A DNA stretch of 64,000 nucleotides from Cryobacterium sp. HLT2-28 (GTDB lineage: Bacteria; Actinomycetota; Actinomycetes; Actinomycetales; Microbacteriaceae), in assembly GCF_004402495.1 (NCBI RefSeq), contig NZ_SOFH01000023.1, positions 186,001 through 250,000 of the forward strand, in the 5' to 3' direction. The notes beneath the pieces were generated by a model. That model searched no databases. It was not told where the DNA came from and saw only the letters and a program-made list of their open reading frames with translations. Positions 49,235 to 59,529 of the stretch are shown here, piece by piece (within the stretch, counting starts at the first letter, position 1; each line of letters begins with the position of its first letter). Position numbers and translations under genes: made by a program.

Positions 49235-51352
49235 GTGGCTAAGACAGTAAAACGCGCAGGCGCGGCTCCTGAATCATCCGGTACGACCCGGCCCCTCCCG
49301 AAGACCACCACGGCGGCACGGCAGGCGGCAGCGGCCCCAGCGACGCCGACTCCCCGGGCGACCCGGATCGGGCGCATCCCGATCCTGGACCTGTCCCCGC
49401 AACTGCCCGACAATCTCTGGCCGGTCACGGCGTTCACCGGCGAGGTCGTGCCGTTCGGCGCGACGGCGTTCCGGGAGGGCCACGACCTGATCGGCGCCAT
49501 GCTGCTGCTGACCAGCCCCGACGGCACGCTCACCCGTCACCCGATGAGCCCCGGCGCGCCGGGGACCGACCGGTGGGAAACCGAGGTCCTCCTGGGCAGC
49601 CAGGGGCGGTGGGAGTACCGTGTCCGCGCCTATGCGGACGAATGGGCCACCTGGCACCACAACGCTTCGGTGAAGATCCCGGCGGGAATCGATGTCGAAC
49701 TCATGTTCCTGATCGGTGCCGAACTGCTCACGGCCGCCGGCACGGACAAGGGCCGGCCCGTGGCCGAACGGCGCCTGTTCACCGCCGCGGCGAAGACGCT
49801 CGGCGACGTCACCGCATCCGTCGACGCGCGCTTCACCGTCTTGTCCGATCCCAAGTTGCTGGCCGCCGTCGCCGTGCGGCCGATCACCGGCCTCGAGTCG
49901 GTCTCGGAGCCGCGCACGATCCTGGTCGAGCGCCTCCGCGCCGGGGTCGGCTCCTGGTACGAGTTCTTCCCCCGGTCCGAAGGCGCGGTGCGCCGCGAGG
50001 ACGGCTCCTGGCAGAGCGGCACGTTCCGCACCGCGGCGAAGCGCCTGCCGGCCGTGGCCGCCATGGGTTTCGACGTCGTCTACCTGCCGCCGATCCACCC
50101 GATCGGCCGCGCCTTCCGTAAGGGGCCGAACAACACGCTGGGCGCCGGCCCGGACGACCCGGGATCGCCCTGGGCGATCGGCTCGGCCGAGGGCGGCCAT
50201 GACGCCATCCACCCCGACCTGGGCACCCTGGCCGACTTCGCCTTCTTCCTGGACGCAGCAAAGGACCGCGGGGTGGAGATCGCGATCGATCTCGCGCTCC
50301 AGGCCTCCCCCGACCACCCGTGGGTGACCGAGCATCCGGAGTGGTTCACCACCCTCCCGGACGGGTCGATCGCCTACGCGGAGAACCCGCCGAAGAAATA
50401 CCAGGACATCTACCCGATCAACTTCGACAACGACCCGGCCGGCATCCGCGCCGAGGTGTTGCGGATCGTGCGGCACTGGATCAACGTCGGGGTGAAGATC
50501 TTCCGGGTCGACAACCCGCACACCAAACCGCTGGACTTCTGGGAATGGCTGATATCCACGATCGCCGACGAGGCGCCGGACGTGTTCTTCCTGGCCGAGG
50601 CGTTCACCCGTCCGGCGCTTCTGCAGGGACTGGGCAAGGTCGGTTTCCAGCAGTCCTACACGTACTTCACCTGGCGCAACACGAAGGAGGAACTCGAGGA
50701 GTTCTTCGACGGTCTCGCCCATGAGACGGCCGATTTCGTGCGCCCGAACCTGTTCGTGAACACTCCGGACATCCTCTCCGAGTACCTGCAGTTCGGCGGC
50801 CCGGCCGCGTTCAAGATCCGTGCGGCCCTCGCCGCCACCGCCGCGCCGACCTGGGGCCTGTACAGCGGATTCGAGCTCTACGAGTCCGTGGCGCGCCCCG
50901 GCGCCGAAGAGAACATCGACAACGAGAAGTACGAGTACCGTCCGCGCGACTTCGCCGCGGCGGAGGCGCACGGCGCCTCGCTCGCGCCGTATCTCACGGT
51001 GCTGAACCGGATCCGGGCCGAACACCCGGCGCTCGGCCAGCTGCGCAACCTGGACATCCACTCCAGCGAGGACGAGGCGATCCTCGTCTACAGCAAGTTC
51101 CTCGACGCGCCGTTTACCGGCACGGGGGCTCCGGACGCCCTCCTCGTCGTCGCGAACGTCGACCCGCACTCGGTGCGGCAGACGGTGGTGCACCTGGACG
51201 TCACCCGGTTCGGCATCCCGGAGGGCGGGTCGTTCGAGGTGGAGGACCTGATCACCGGGGCCACCTGGACCTGGGCCGCCGACAACTTCGTGCGCCTCGA
51301 CGCATTCACCGAACCGGTGCACATCCTGCACGTGAAGGGACCAGTCTCATGA
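49235..51352 (+). CDS. glgE: Alpha-1,4-glucan:maltose-1-phosphate maltosyltransferase (GlgE)
   Basis: The 705-residue GH13_3 enzyme extends alpha-glucan using maltose-1-phosphate. A basic, Ala-rich N-terminal tail (to about 45) precedes the DUF3416 domain. The GH13 barrel has [36 protein letters not shown] with the nucleophile Asp, and [19 protein letters not shown] with the acid Glu. The start is a GTG at 49235. It overlaps glgB by 4 nt. TreS and Pep2, which make maltose-1-phosphate, are not in the window. Confidence 0.96.
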   Translation: MAKTVKRAGAAPESSGTTRPLPKTTTAARQAAAAPATPTPRATRIGRIPILDLSPQLPDNLWPVTAFTGEVVPFGATAFREGHDLIGAMLLLTSPDGTLTRHPMSPGAPGTDRWETEVLLGSQGRWEYRVRAYADEWATWHHNASVKIPAGIDVELMFLIGAELLTAAGTDKGRPVAERRLFTAAAKTLGDVTASVDARFTVLSDPKLLAAVAVRPITGLESVSEPRTILVERLRAGVGSWYEFFPRSEGAVRREDGSWQSGTFRTAAKRLPAVAAMGFDVVYLPPIHPIGRAFRKGPNNTLGAGPDDPGSPWAIGSAEGGHDAIHPDLGTLADFAFFLDAAKDRGVEIAIDLALQASPDHPWVTEHPEWFTTLPDGSIAYAENPPKKYQDIYPINFDNDPAGIRAEVLRIVRHWINVGVKIFRVDNPHTKPLDFWEWLISTIADEAPDVFFLAEAFTRPALLQGLGKVGFQQSYTYFTWRNTKEELEEFFDGLAHETADFVRPNLFVNTPDILSEYLQFGGPAAFKIRAALAATAAPTWGLYSGFELYESVARPGAEENIDNEKYEYRPRDFAAAEAHGASLAPYLTVLNRIRAEHPALGQLRNLDIHSSEDEAILVYSKFLDAPFTGTGAPDALLVVANVDPHSVRQTVVHLDVTRFGIPEGGSFEVEDLITGATWTWAADNFVRLDAFTEPVHILHVKGPVS

Positions 51353-53724
51353 AGCACGCCCACGAGGACCCGGCCGCCGTGACGGTCCCGCCGACGGCAA
51401 CCGTCCCGCCCGCGGCGATCGTCCCGCCGACGGCAACCGTCCCGCCCAGAGCGACCGCCCCGGCCGCGAGCCCCGCCGTAGCGACGCCCACGCCGACCTC
51501 GTCCTCCTCGTCCCCGGCCGGGTCGCTCCCGACGCTCCCGGAATCGGTGCTCGAGGCCGTCGCCGAGGGCCGGTACTACAACCCGCATGAGGTCCTCGGC
51601 CAGCACCTGCTGCAGCCGTCCGGAGCCGGCGACGGCGCCGTCACCGACCCGCTCACGGTCATCCGCGCCCTGCGCCCGCTGGCCACCGAGGTCTTCGCCA
51701 TCCTGTCGACCGGTGCGCACGTCGAGCTGGCGCACCTGAGCCGCGGGATCTGGCAGGGAGTCAGCACCCTCGGCCTGCAGGATTACACGCTGGAGGCGCG
51801 CTACAGTGACGCTCCGACCTGGATCGTCGACGACCCGTACCGCTTCCTACCCACCCTCGGCGAGCTCGACCTGCACCTGATCGGCGAGGGCCGCCACGAA
51901 CGCCTCTGGGACGTGCTCGGCGCGCACTACCGCTCGCACGCCGGAGCCATGGGCGAGACCACCGGAACCTCGTTCTCGGTCTGGGCCCCGCACGCCAGGT
52001 CGGTGCGCGTGATCGGTGACTTCAACGGCTGGAGCGGTGTGCTGCACTCCATGCGCAACATGGGCAGCACGGGCGTTTGGGAGCTGTTCGTGCCCGGCCT
52101 CCCCGCCGGTTCCAACTACAAGTTCGAGCTCCTCACGCAGTCCGGTGACTGGGTCCGCAAGGCCGATCCGATGGCCCGGTACACCGAGGTGCCGCCGAAG
52201 ACGGCGTCCGTCATCGGCGAGACGTCGTACGAGTGGGGGGATGCCGCCTGGCTCAGCGCGCGCAGCGCCACCGACCAGCACGACCGACCGATGAGCATCT
52301 ACGAGATGCACGTCGGGTCGTGGCGTCCCGGGCTCGGCTACCGCGACCTCGCGGACGAACTCATCTCCTACCTCGAGGAACTCGCCTACACGCACGTCGA
52401 GTTCATGCCGCTGTGCGAGCACCCCTTCGGCGGGTCCTGGGGCTATCAGGTCACCGGCTACTACGCGCCGACCAGCCGGTTCGGTCACCCCGACGACCTG
52501 CGCTACCTGATCGACCGGCTGCACCAGGCCGGGATCGGCGTGATCATGGACTGGGTTCCCGGGCACTTCCCGAAGGACGACTTCGCCCTGGCCCGATTCG
52601 ACGGCCAGGCTCTCTACGAACACCCCGACCCGCGCCGCGGCGAGCAGATGGACTGGGGCACCTTCGTGTTCGACTTCGGGCAGAAGCAGGTGCGCAACTT
52701 CCTCGTCGCGAACGCGCTCTACTGGCTCGAGGAGTTCCACATCGACGGCCTGCGCGTCGACGCCGTCGCCTCCATGCTCTACCTGGACTACTCCCGGGAG
52801 GACGGCCAGTGGGAGCCGAACATCTACGGCGGAAACGAGAACCTCGAGGCGATCAGCCTGCTCCAGGAGATCACCGCCACGGCCTACAAGCGCAACCCCG
52901 GAACGGTGATGATCGCCGAGGAGTCCACGAACTGGGGCGGGGTGACCGCACCGACCTCCGGCGGCGGGCTCGGCTTCGGCTTCAAGTGGAACATGGGCTG
53001 GATGCACGACTCACTGGAGTACATGCAGATCGACCCGATGTACCGGGCCTACCACCACAATGAGATGACCTTCTCCTTCGTCTACGCCTTCAGCGAGAAC
53101 TTCCTGTTGCCGATCAGCCACGACGAGGTCGTGCACGGCAAGGGCTCCCTGGTCGCGAAGATGCCGGGCGACTCGTGGCAGCAGCTCGCGAATGTGCGCG
53201 CCTACCTGTCGTTCATGTGGGCCCACCCGGGCAAACAGCTGCTCTTCATGGGCCAGGAATTCGGACAGCGGTCGGAGTGGAGCGAGTCGCGCGGCCTCGA
53301 CTGGTGGATGCTGGACCAGCCCGCGCACCGCGGGCTGTTCACCCTTGTCGGTGCCCTCAACCGCACCTACCGGGACACTGCGAGCCTGTGGGCGCGCGAC
53401 AACGACCCGGGCGGCTTCGAGCTGCTCGACGGCGGAGCCGCCGCCCAGAACGTGATCTCCTTCCTGCGCTGGGACAACGACGCCAATCCCGTCGCCTGCC
53501 TGTTCAACTTCTCCGGGCAGCCGCACACCGGCTACCGGGTCGGCCTGCCGTTCGCCGGGGTGTGGGACGAGATCGTCAACACGGACGCGGAGATCTTCGG
53601 CGGCTCCGGCGTGGGCAACCTCGGTGCCGTGGACGCGGTCGCCGAGCCTTGGGCCGGCCGGCCGGCATCCGCGACCCTCACCCTGCCGCCGCTCGCCGGC
53701 CTCTGGTTGCGTCTGCGTCGCTGA
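51349..53724 (+). CDS. glgB: 1,4-alpha-glucan branching enzyme with Pro/Thr-rich head
   Basis: The 791-residue enzyme creates alpha-1,6 branches. The N-terminal 60 residues are a low-complexity tract with tandem [18 protein letters not shown] units. Two N-terminal CBM48-type modules follow ([17 protein letters not shown] and [19 protein letters not shown]). The GH13_9 barrel has [31 protein letters not shown] and [20 protein letters not shown]. The ATG overlaps the glgE stop. GlgE and GlgB act in sequence on the same polymer. A strong bidirectional terminator follows. Confidence 0.96.
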   Translation: MKHAHEDPAAVTVPPTATVPPAAIVPPTATVPPRATAPAASPAVATPTPTSSSSSPAGSLPTLPESVLEAVAEGRYYNPHEVLGQHLLQPSGAGDGAVTDPLTVIRALRPLATEVFAILSTGAHVELAHLSRGIWQGVSTLGLQDYTLEARYSDAPTWIVDDPYRFLPTLGELDLHLIGEGRHERLWDVLGAHYRSHAGAMGETTGTSFSVWAPHARSVRVIGDFNGWSGVLHSMRNMGSTGVWELFVPGLPAGSNYKFELLTQSGDWVRKADPMARYTEVPPKTASVIGETSYEWGDAAWLSARSATDQHDRPMSIYEMHVGSWRPGLGYRDLADELISYLEELAYTHVEFMPLCEHPFGGSWGYQVTGYYAPTSRFGHPDDLRYLIDRLHQAGIGVIMDWVPGHFPKDDFALARFDGQALYEHPDPRRGEQMDWGTFVFDFGQKQVRNFLVANALYWLEEFHIDGLRVDAVASMLYLDYSREDGQWEPNIYGGNENLEAISLLQEITATAYKRNPGTVMIAEESTNWGGVTAPTSGGGLGFGFKWNMGWMHDSLEYMQIDPMYRAYHHNEMTFSFVYAFSENFLLPISHDEVVHGKGSLVAKMPGDSWQQLANVRAYLSFMWAHPGKQLLFMGQEFGQRSEWSESRGLDWWMLDQPAHRGLFTLVGALNRTYRDTASLWARDNDPGGFELLDGGAAAQNVISFLRWDNDANPVACLFNFSGQPHTGYRVGLPFAGVWDEIVNTDAEIFGGSGVGNLGAVDAVAEPWAGRPASATLTLPPLAGLWLRLRR

Positions 53725-53741
53725 CCTGCCGCCCACCGCGT

Positions 53742-53796
53742 GAGAGCGCAGAATCGGCCCCTTCAGTTCTTCGGAAGGGGCCGATTCTGCACTCTC
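53742..53796. terminator. Bidirectional terminator between glgB and ybbN
   Basis: A perfect 23-bp stem apart from the loop, starting GAGAGCGCAGAATCGGCC and ending GGCCGATTCTGCACTCTC, with a 9-nt loop. It lies between convergent genes, 18 bp after glgB, and can end both transcripts. Confidence 0.85.
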
Positions 53797-53820
53797 GCGG
53801 AGCGGAAGGAGGCGGGAGGG

Positions 53821-54795
53821 TCAGTAGAGCAGGGCCGTCAGGCGGGACCGGGTCGGGGCAACGCGCGGGTCGTCCTGGCCGATGACCTCGAACAGGTCGA
53901 GGATGCGCTCGCGGATCCTGTTCCTGCCGGCGGGGTCCTGGGTCGGGAAGAGAGCCAGCAGGCGGTCGAAGGCGTCCTCGACATGGCCGCCGGACAGGTC
54001 CAGGTCGGCGACGAGCAGCTGGGCGTCGAGATCCCCGGGCGCCGCAGCGGCCTCCGCGCGGATCTCGGCCATGGTCCGGCCGTGCAACCGGGCCAGCAGG
54101 CCGACCTGGGCGAGGCCGGCGATGGCCATCTGGTCGCGCGGGTCCTGCGCGATCGCGGTCTTGTAGAGCGCGGTCGCGGCGGCGTAGTCGCCACGTTCGA
54201 TGGCTTCGTACGCCTCACGGTGCAGGGGCGGCAACTCGGGTTCGACCGGCGCCGGCGCCTCAGCCGCGTCGTCGGCCTCCCCCGTGGGCTCCGGTGCGAC
54301 GGCGGTGCCGGTGACTCCGTGCTCGGCCGCGAGCTGCAGCACGCGCTGGAGGACCTCACGGACCTGGCCTTCGGGGATCGCCCCGTTGAAGAGCTGCACC
54401 GGTTGGCCGCCGATGACCGCGGCGACGGTCGGGATCGACTGGGCCTGGAACGCCTGGGTCAGCTGCGGGTTGGAGTCGACGTCGACCTTGGCCAGCACGA
54501 ACCGGCCCTCGTACTCGGCGACGAGCTTTTCGAGGATGGGCGTGAGCTGCTTGCACGGCTCGCACCACTCGGCCCACAGGTCGACGATCACGGGCACCGT
54601 CATGGACAGTTCGAGCACCTCGCCGAAGTTCGCGTCGGTGCCCTCCAGGGTGAGGCTCGGCACCGGCACGGCGGCCGGCGCTGCCCCGGCTGCCGCAGCA
54701 GGTGACCCCGGGACGGAAGCCGGTGGCCGGTTCACCAGGGACGAGAGGTCGACGGCTCCGCGCATATTGACGCCGGACGGTGGCACAAGACTCAT
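53821..54795 (-). CDS. ybbN: Thioredoxin-TPR protein, YbbN-like co-chaperone
   Basis: The 324-residue cytoplasmic protein starts with a low-complexity Ala/Pro stretch (to about 45). A thioredoxin domain follows with WAEWCEPCKQLTPILEKLV (CEPC) and SIPTVAAVIGGQPVQLFNG. The last 150 residues are a TPR-like helical region (GDYAAATALYKTAIAQDPRD). The YbbN/CnoX family protects proteins under oxidative stress and works with chaperones. It overlaps the 605-residue membrane-protein gene upstream by 4 nt, so the two are probably translated together. Confidence 0.88.
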   Translation of the reverse strand: MSLVPPSGVNMRGAVDLSSLVNRPPASVPGSPAAAAGAAPAAVPVPSLTLEGTDANFGEVLELSMTVPVIVDLWAEWCEPCKQLTPILEKLVAEYEGRFVLAKVDVDSNPQLTQAFQAQSIPTVAAVIGGQPVQLFNGAIPEGQVREVLQRVLQLAAEHGVTGTAVAPEPTGEADDAAEAPAPVEPELPPLHREAYEAIERGDYAAATALYKTAIAQDPRDQMAIAGLAQVGLLARLHGRTMAEIRAEAAAAPGDLDAQLLVADLDLSGGHVEDAFDRLLALFPTQDPAGRNRIRERILDLFEVIGQDDPRVAPTRSRLTALLY

Positions 54796-56609
54796 GGAAG
54801 CTCCGTGGATGAGATCAGACCCTGGGCGAAGCCAAGGAGGACGATTTTGTCGGATGAACCGGCGGCCGGCACGTGGAACAGGAGTTGGTCGCCGTAAGTG
54901 CTCTGGATTCCCTTTGCGGTCGCCGACACGCCCGACAGCGCCTTGCTGGCGCCCTCCGGGCTGACCGTCGCGCCCGCGTCGACCGGTTTCACGGTCTCGG
55001 TCTCGGTGATGCTGACGGCGACGATGCTCCCGGAGTCGTTCGTCGCCAGGGCGACCGGTGAACCAGCGCCGACGGCGGCCGCGAAATCGATCGACGCGGT
55101 CGTCGGAAGGGCGGCCCGTTTCTCGTTCTTCTTGTCGAGTCCCACCTGGGTGCGGAAGGTGTCGCCCTTCACCTGGAACAGGCCGTAGGACGGGCTCTTG
55201 TCCCCCTGGAGCAGGATGTCGGCATAGGCCGCCGCCACCTCGCCCGGCGGCAGGAGCAGCAGTTTCGAGTCGGGGGCGATGATCGGCGCGCCGATGGTCG
55301 CCGGGGCGACATCCGGCACCTTCGCCGCGGCCTCGAGCTGCACCGCATACTCGATCAGGTAGGCCGACCGGGGAGTCTCCTGCCTCAGCACGATGGCCGT
55401 CGGTGCGACAGCGGCATCGTCCGCGCTCTGGATGACCGTCATCACGACCCGTGGCCAGGTCGAGGATTGCTGGGGAAGCGTCAGTGTCAGCGGGGACGCC
55501 GGCAACGCGGGCAACGCCGGGTAGTCAGCGATGGCCGCCCGGATCCTGTAGTTGGCCAGGCGCTGTTCCAGCGCCGGGCCGGTGAACCGGGCCGCGAGGG
55601 CGTCGCCGTTGAGCTTGGCGTCCGCGTCGGTGGTGAGAACGGCGATCCGTCGCACGATGCGTTCGAGCTGGGGCACCGTCACCGCGGGCGGCGGCACGTC
55701 CTTGACGGCCTTGGGCACGTCGGTCGCGGCGGCGGTCGCGCTGGCCGCCGCATCGGGAGTAGCCGGGGAACTGGGCCAGAAATCAGCGGAGCAACCGCTC
55801 AGCACGAGGCCGGTCACCAGGAGGACCGGCACGGTGGCGATGAATTTGCGGGTGATGGAACGGCGCGGACCGGTGATCTCGCTCGCCTTGATCAACTTGG
55901 GCCGGGGCACCCGGGGCAGCCGGGGCATCCGCGGCCCGCGCGGCAGGTTTCGGCGGGGACCGTGGGAGCGGCGCAGGTGGATGAGCGCCCACAGGTAGAG
56001 GATCAGCCCGATGACCGCGAGCGCTCCACCTCCGGCGATCAGGGGACCGGCCATCGGGGTCGAGTTGTCGGTGGGCCAGGTGATGGTGATCTTCGTCGGC
56101 GCGGGCTTCGTGCCGTCCGAGGCGACGATGACCGCGATGCCGTCCGGAACATTTATGGTGGTGGTCAGCGAGCCCTTGCCGCTGAACTCCTGCAGCCACA
56201 GGTCGGAGCCGACCGGGTCGGTGCTCTGCCGTGCCACGGGGGCACCGGCGGGAGCATCCGTCGACGCCTCACCGGTCGCCGCCGGGGCCTCGGTGAGCTT
56301 GCTGCTCAGCCTGGCGGTGTTCTTGACCTGACGGATGTCGTCGTAGGGCTCGTCGGCGAGCCACGCCGTGACGTCGCCCGACCGTCCGTAGGCGGCGAAA
56401 ACGGTGTCTGACCCGGTGATGGTGAGCGTCTGGCTGCCGGGGAAGGCGGTGAGGGCACTGGGCTCGATGACCGCGAACCGGACATCGTCGGCGACCGTGG
56501 TGCTGACGCTCGTGGAAGCCGGTTCAAGAAAGACCGTCCGCTGGGCGATGCCGAGAACGATCATCGCGGCCGCGAGGACGAATGCCACAATGGCAAGAAC
56601 AAAACGCAC
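54792..56609 (-). CDS. Large membrane protein of unknown function, exported domains
   Basis: The 605-residue protein has a first helix near the start (VRFVLAIVAFVLAAAMIVLG), an extracellular beta-rich segment (about 30-190), a second helix (GPLIAGGGALAVIGLILYLW) and a short Arg/Pro-rich cytoplasmic loop. A third helix (about 270-290) ends in LSGCSADF, which looks like an internal lipobox. A second extracellular domain (about 300-600) follows. The start GTG at 56609 has a near-perfect AGGAGGG. I do not recognise a family. It is translationally coupled to ybbN and divergent from the coiled-coil gene. Confidence 0.75.
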   Translation of the reverse strand: MRFVLAIVAFVLAAAMIVLGIAQRTVFLEPASTSVSTTVADDVRFAVIEPSALTAFPGSQTLTITGSDTVFAAYGRSGDVTAWLADEPYDDIRQVKNTARLSSKLTEAPAATGEASTDAPAGAPVARQSTDPVGSDLWLQEFSGKGSLTTTINVPDGIAVIVASDGTKPAPTKITITWPTDNSTPMAGPLIAGGGALAVIGLILYLWALIHLRRSHGPRRNLPRGPRMPRLPRVPRPKLIKASEITGPRRSITRKFIATVPVLLVTGLVLSGCSADFWPSSPATPDAAASATAAATDVPKAVKDVPPPAVTVPQLERIVRRIAVLTTDADAKLNGDALAARFTGPALEQRLANYRIRAAIADYPALPALPASPLTLTLPQQSSTWPRVVMTVIQSADDAAVAPTAIVLRQETPRSAYLIEYAVQLEAAAKVPDVAPATIGAPIIAPDSKLLLLPPGEVAAAYADILLQGDKSPSYGLFQVKGDTFRTQVGLDKKNEKRAALPTTASIDFAAAVGAGSPVALATNDSGSIVAVSITETETVKPVDAGATVSPEGASKALSGVSATAKGIQSTYGDQLLFHVPAAGSSDKIVLLGFAQGLISSTELP

Positions 56610-56842
56610 GTAAACCCTCCTGTGTCGCCGGCCGCCGGACGCACGCACTCGCACGCACCGCCCGGATTCGAGCCCGGGTTGCAGCAGACAGGACGTCTCA
56701 CGATACTGGGTGCCGCTGAGAGGCGCCTAATAGCCCCCTGAACTCGGGACGCGCCCCGGTCTCCCGGACAGACTAAAATTATCACGGCCCTGCCCTGAGA
56801 GAACCCGAATGCGGGGTCAGAGTCCCATTATGAGGAGATAGC

Positions 56843-58456
56843 GTGCCGACCGACGAAGCTGATTTCACCCAGGTTTTCCGTGGTTATGACAAGGAAGAGG
56901 TCGACAAGGCGTTGCAGGGTTTGCGCCGGGACCTGATCCAGGCGAACAGCCAGGCCACCGAGGCCGCCCGGGAGATCAAGCGCCTGGCCGCGCACATCGA
57001 CGACCTGAACGCCGAAATCGAGGAAGTGGGCAGCCCCACCTTTTCCGGGCTCGGCACCAAGCTCGAGAACACACTTCGGGTGGCCGAGGAGCAGTCCACC
57101 CGTGTCATCGCCCAGGCCGACATCGACGCCGAGCGTCTGCGCGCGTCCGCTGCCGCCGAGGTCGACACGCTCCGCCGCGAAGCGGCCGACCACGCCGAGC
57201 GCGTCCTGTCGGATGCCGCGGTGAAGGCCGAGCGCATCCTCGAAGATACCTCCGCGGAAGCCGACGACCTGCTTGCCCGCGCCCACGACGACTACACCAC
57301 CCTCACTCAGGACGGCGTCCAGGAGGCCGCCGCCATTCGCGGCGCGGTCGCCACCGAGGCCGCGGAGCTGCGCGCCACGGTCAAACGTGAGGTGGCGGCC
57401 ATCCGCTCAGAGGCCGAACGCGAGGCTGCCGAGGTGCGGGTCGTGGCCCAGCGGGAGGCCACGGAGGCCCGCGAGATCGCGGCCGGCCTCACCCGCGAAA
57501 CCGAACTCACCCGGGCCGAGGTCGCGCACGAACTGGACCAGCAGCGCGCCGACCTGGCCAGGGAGACCGAGCAGGCCAGGATCGACCTCGCCGCGGAGAC
57601 CGAACAGGACCGCCTGGACCTGGCCAGGGAGACCGAGCAGGCCAGGATCGATCTGGCACACGAGAGCGAGCTGGCCCGCGCCGAACTGGCAATCGAAATC
57701 GAGCAGGCGAAGATCGACCTCGAACGCGAGATCGAGCTGGCCCGGGCCGACCTCGTCATCGAGCGGGAACAGGCCCAGACCGACCTCACCCGGGACCTCG
57801 AGCGCCAGCGAGTCTCCCTCGCCCGGGAGATCGAGAAGGCCCGGGCCGATCTCGCCGCGGAACTCGAGCAGTCCCACGCCGACCAGGCGCGCGACAACGA
57901 GCAGTCCCGCGCGGACTTCACGGCCGACAGCGAACAACTGCGGATCGACCTGGACAACCAGCTCACCGCCGCACGGAAGCGCGGGGAGCATGAAGCGGCC
58001 AGGCTGCGGCGCGAGATCGACCAGACCAGGGCCGACCTCGACATCGAGCTTAAGGCTCGCCGTGACGAGGCCGAGCAGGGGCACCTGGTCCGCCACCAGG
58101 AGGCCGTCGCGCAGACCCAGAAGTTCCTCGATGAGGCGGCCCGCCAGCTCGCCGACACGAACAAGCGCACGGCCGAGCTGCGCGCGCTGAACGACCAGCT
58201 CGACAGCGGCGCCCGGAACGACGCCAGGATCGCGAAGAAGGCGGCCGAAGCCGGCGCGGAGCAGATCGTGCGTGAGGCCGAGGCCAGGGCTGCCGCCCTG
58301 GTGTCCGAGGCGGAGGCGCGCACACGCGCCCTCGTCACCGACGCCGAAGAGCGCCTCTCGCAGATTAGGATTGAGCGCGACGCGGTTGCCGGCTACTTCG
58401 AAAGCCTGCGCGGCCTCCTCACCCAGGCGGAGAGGGTCACGGCCACAGACGACTAG
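56843..58456 (+). CDS. DivIVA/Scy-like coiled-coil protein with 11-residue repeats
   Basis: The 537-residue soluble protein begins with a DivIVA-type motif, FTQVFRGYDKEEVDKALQGL. A Glu/Ala/Arg coiled coil then runs almost the whole length. Between about residues 236 and 390 it consists of successive hendecads such as RADLARETEQA, RIDLAAETEQD, RLDLARETEQA and RIDLAHESELA. A 35-nt segment at 57551-57585 is repeated exactly at 57617-57651. Streptomyces Scy and FilP have related 11-residue coiled coils and organise polar growth. The GTG start has GAGGAGATAGC upstream. Function is inferred from architecture. Confidence 0.82.
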   Translation: MPTDEADFTQVFRGYDKEEVDKALQGLRRDLIQANSQATEAAREIKRLAAHIDDLNAEIEEVGSPTFSGLGTKLENTLRVAEEQSTRVIAQADIDAERLRASAAAEVDTLRREAADHAERVLSDAAVKAERILEDTSAEADDLLARAHDDYTTLTQDGVQEAAAIRGAVATEAAELRATVKREVAAIRSEAEREAAEVRVVAQREATEAREIAAGLTRETELTRAEVAHELDQQRADLARETEQARIDLAAETEQDRLDLARETEQARIDLAHESELARAELAIEIEQAKIDLEREIELARADLVIEREQAQTDLTRDLERQRVSLAREIEKARADLAAELEQSHADQARDNEQSRADFTADSEQLRIDLDNQLTAARKRGEHEAARLRREIDQTRADLDIELKARRDEAEQGHLVRHQEAVAQTQKFLDEAARQLADTNKRTAELRALNDQLDSGARNDARIAKKAAEAGAEQIVREAEARAAALVSEAEARTRALVTDAEERLSQIRIERDAVAGYFESLRGLLTQAERVTATDD

Positions 58457-58479
58457 ACCGAAGCAGGGGGAAACTCAGA

Positions 58480-59529
58480 GTGAAGATCCAGAACGCGTTC
58501 CGAGTCGGACTGATCGGCACCCTGGGTGTCGGCCTCGGACTGCTGATCATCAGCTCCGTCGTCACCCTGCAGACGATCATCACCTACGTCGGTGCTGCTC
58601 TCTTCATCTCCCTGGGCCTCGACCCGGCCGTGTCCTGGCTGGAGAAGAAGAAGTTTCCGCGCTGGGCCGCAATCCTCACCGTGCTGGTCGCTGTTGTCGG
58701 TGTGCTGACGGGCGTGGTCTTCGCAATTGTGCCGATCATCGTCGACCAGGTTGCCAAGCTCTCCAAGGCCATCCCCGACCTCGTCAAGTCGGTGAACACG
58801 TCCACCTTCCTGGCGGACATCCAGCGCCAGTTCCCCGGCCTCAAGGTCAACGAAATCGTCGCCTCGATCACGGACTATCTCGGCGGCAACCTGACCACGA
58901 TCACAACGACGTTGATCCAGTCCGGGCTCGCCGTGGTGAGCGGCCTGTTCGGCGGGCTGATCATCCTCATCCTGTCGCTCTACTTCACCGCGTCACTGCA
59001 CAGCATCAAGCGGGCGATGTACCAGCTGGTGCCGGCGACGAAGCGCGAGCGGTTCGCCGATCTGACCGAACAGATCACGACGGCCGTCGGACGCTTCGTG
59101 ATCGGTCAGGCGGCGCTCGCGCTGTGCAACGGAATACTGAGCTTCATCTTCCTCTCGATCATCGGGGCGCCGTTCCCGGCGTTGCTTGCACTGATCGCGT
59201 TCCTGCTCTCGCTCATTCCGCTGGTCGGCACGATCAGCGGTTCGGTCATCATCGTGCTGACCTGCCTCGTGCCCGGGATCGGGAGCTCGCCGCTGACCGC
59301 CCTCGTCGCGGCGATCTACTACCTCGTCTACATGCAGGTTGAGGCCTACCTGCTCAGCCCCAACATCATGAACCGGGCGGTGTCCGTTCCGGGCGCCGTC
59401 GTCGTCGTCGCCGCCCTGGCCGGTGGACAGCTGCTCGGCATCCTGGGCGCGCTGATCGCGATCCCCGTCGCCGCCTCGGTGATCATGATCATCAAGCAGG
59501 TCGTCATCCCCAGGCAGAACGAGCTCTAA
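58480..59529 (+). CDS. AI-2E family (PerM/YdiK-type) transporter
   Basis: The 349-residue protein has seven or eight helices: an N-terminal pair, a soluble part with LVKSVNTSTFLADIQRQFPG, and a C-terminal helix set with FPALLALIAFLLSLIPLVGT and LSPNIMNRAVSVPG. This is the AI-2E transporter family. A role in autoinducer export is known only for one member, so the substrate here is open. The start GTG at 58480 has AGGGGGAAA upstream. It starts 23 bp after the coiled-coil gene, so the two are likely co-transcribed. Confidence 0.9.
   Translation: MKIQNAFRVGLIGTLGVGLGLLIISSVVTLQTIITYVGAALFISLGLDPAVSWLEKKKFPRWAAILTVLVAVVGVLTGVVFAIVPIIVDQVAKLSKAIPDLVKSVNTSTFLADIQRQFPGLKVNEIVASITDYLGGNLTTITTTLIQSGLAVVSGLFGGLIILILSLYFTASLHSIKRAMYQLVPATKRERFADLTEQITTAVGRFVIGQAALALCNGILSFIFLSIIGAPFPALLALIAFLLSLIPLVGTISGSVIIVLTCLVPGIGSSPLTALVAAIYYLVYMQVEAYLLSPNIMNRAVSVPGAVVVVAALAGGQLLGILGALIAIPVAASVIMIIKQVVIPRQNEL

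Noticed and set aside
56640-56720. A T-arm-like stem CCCGGATTCGAGCCCGGG suggesting a tRNA on the minus strand
   Set aside because: No matching acceptor stem, D arm or anticodon arm could be built around it, so it is just a palindromic stretch.
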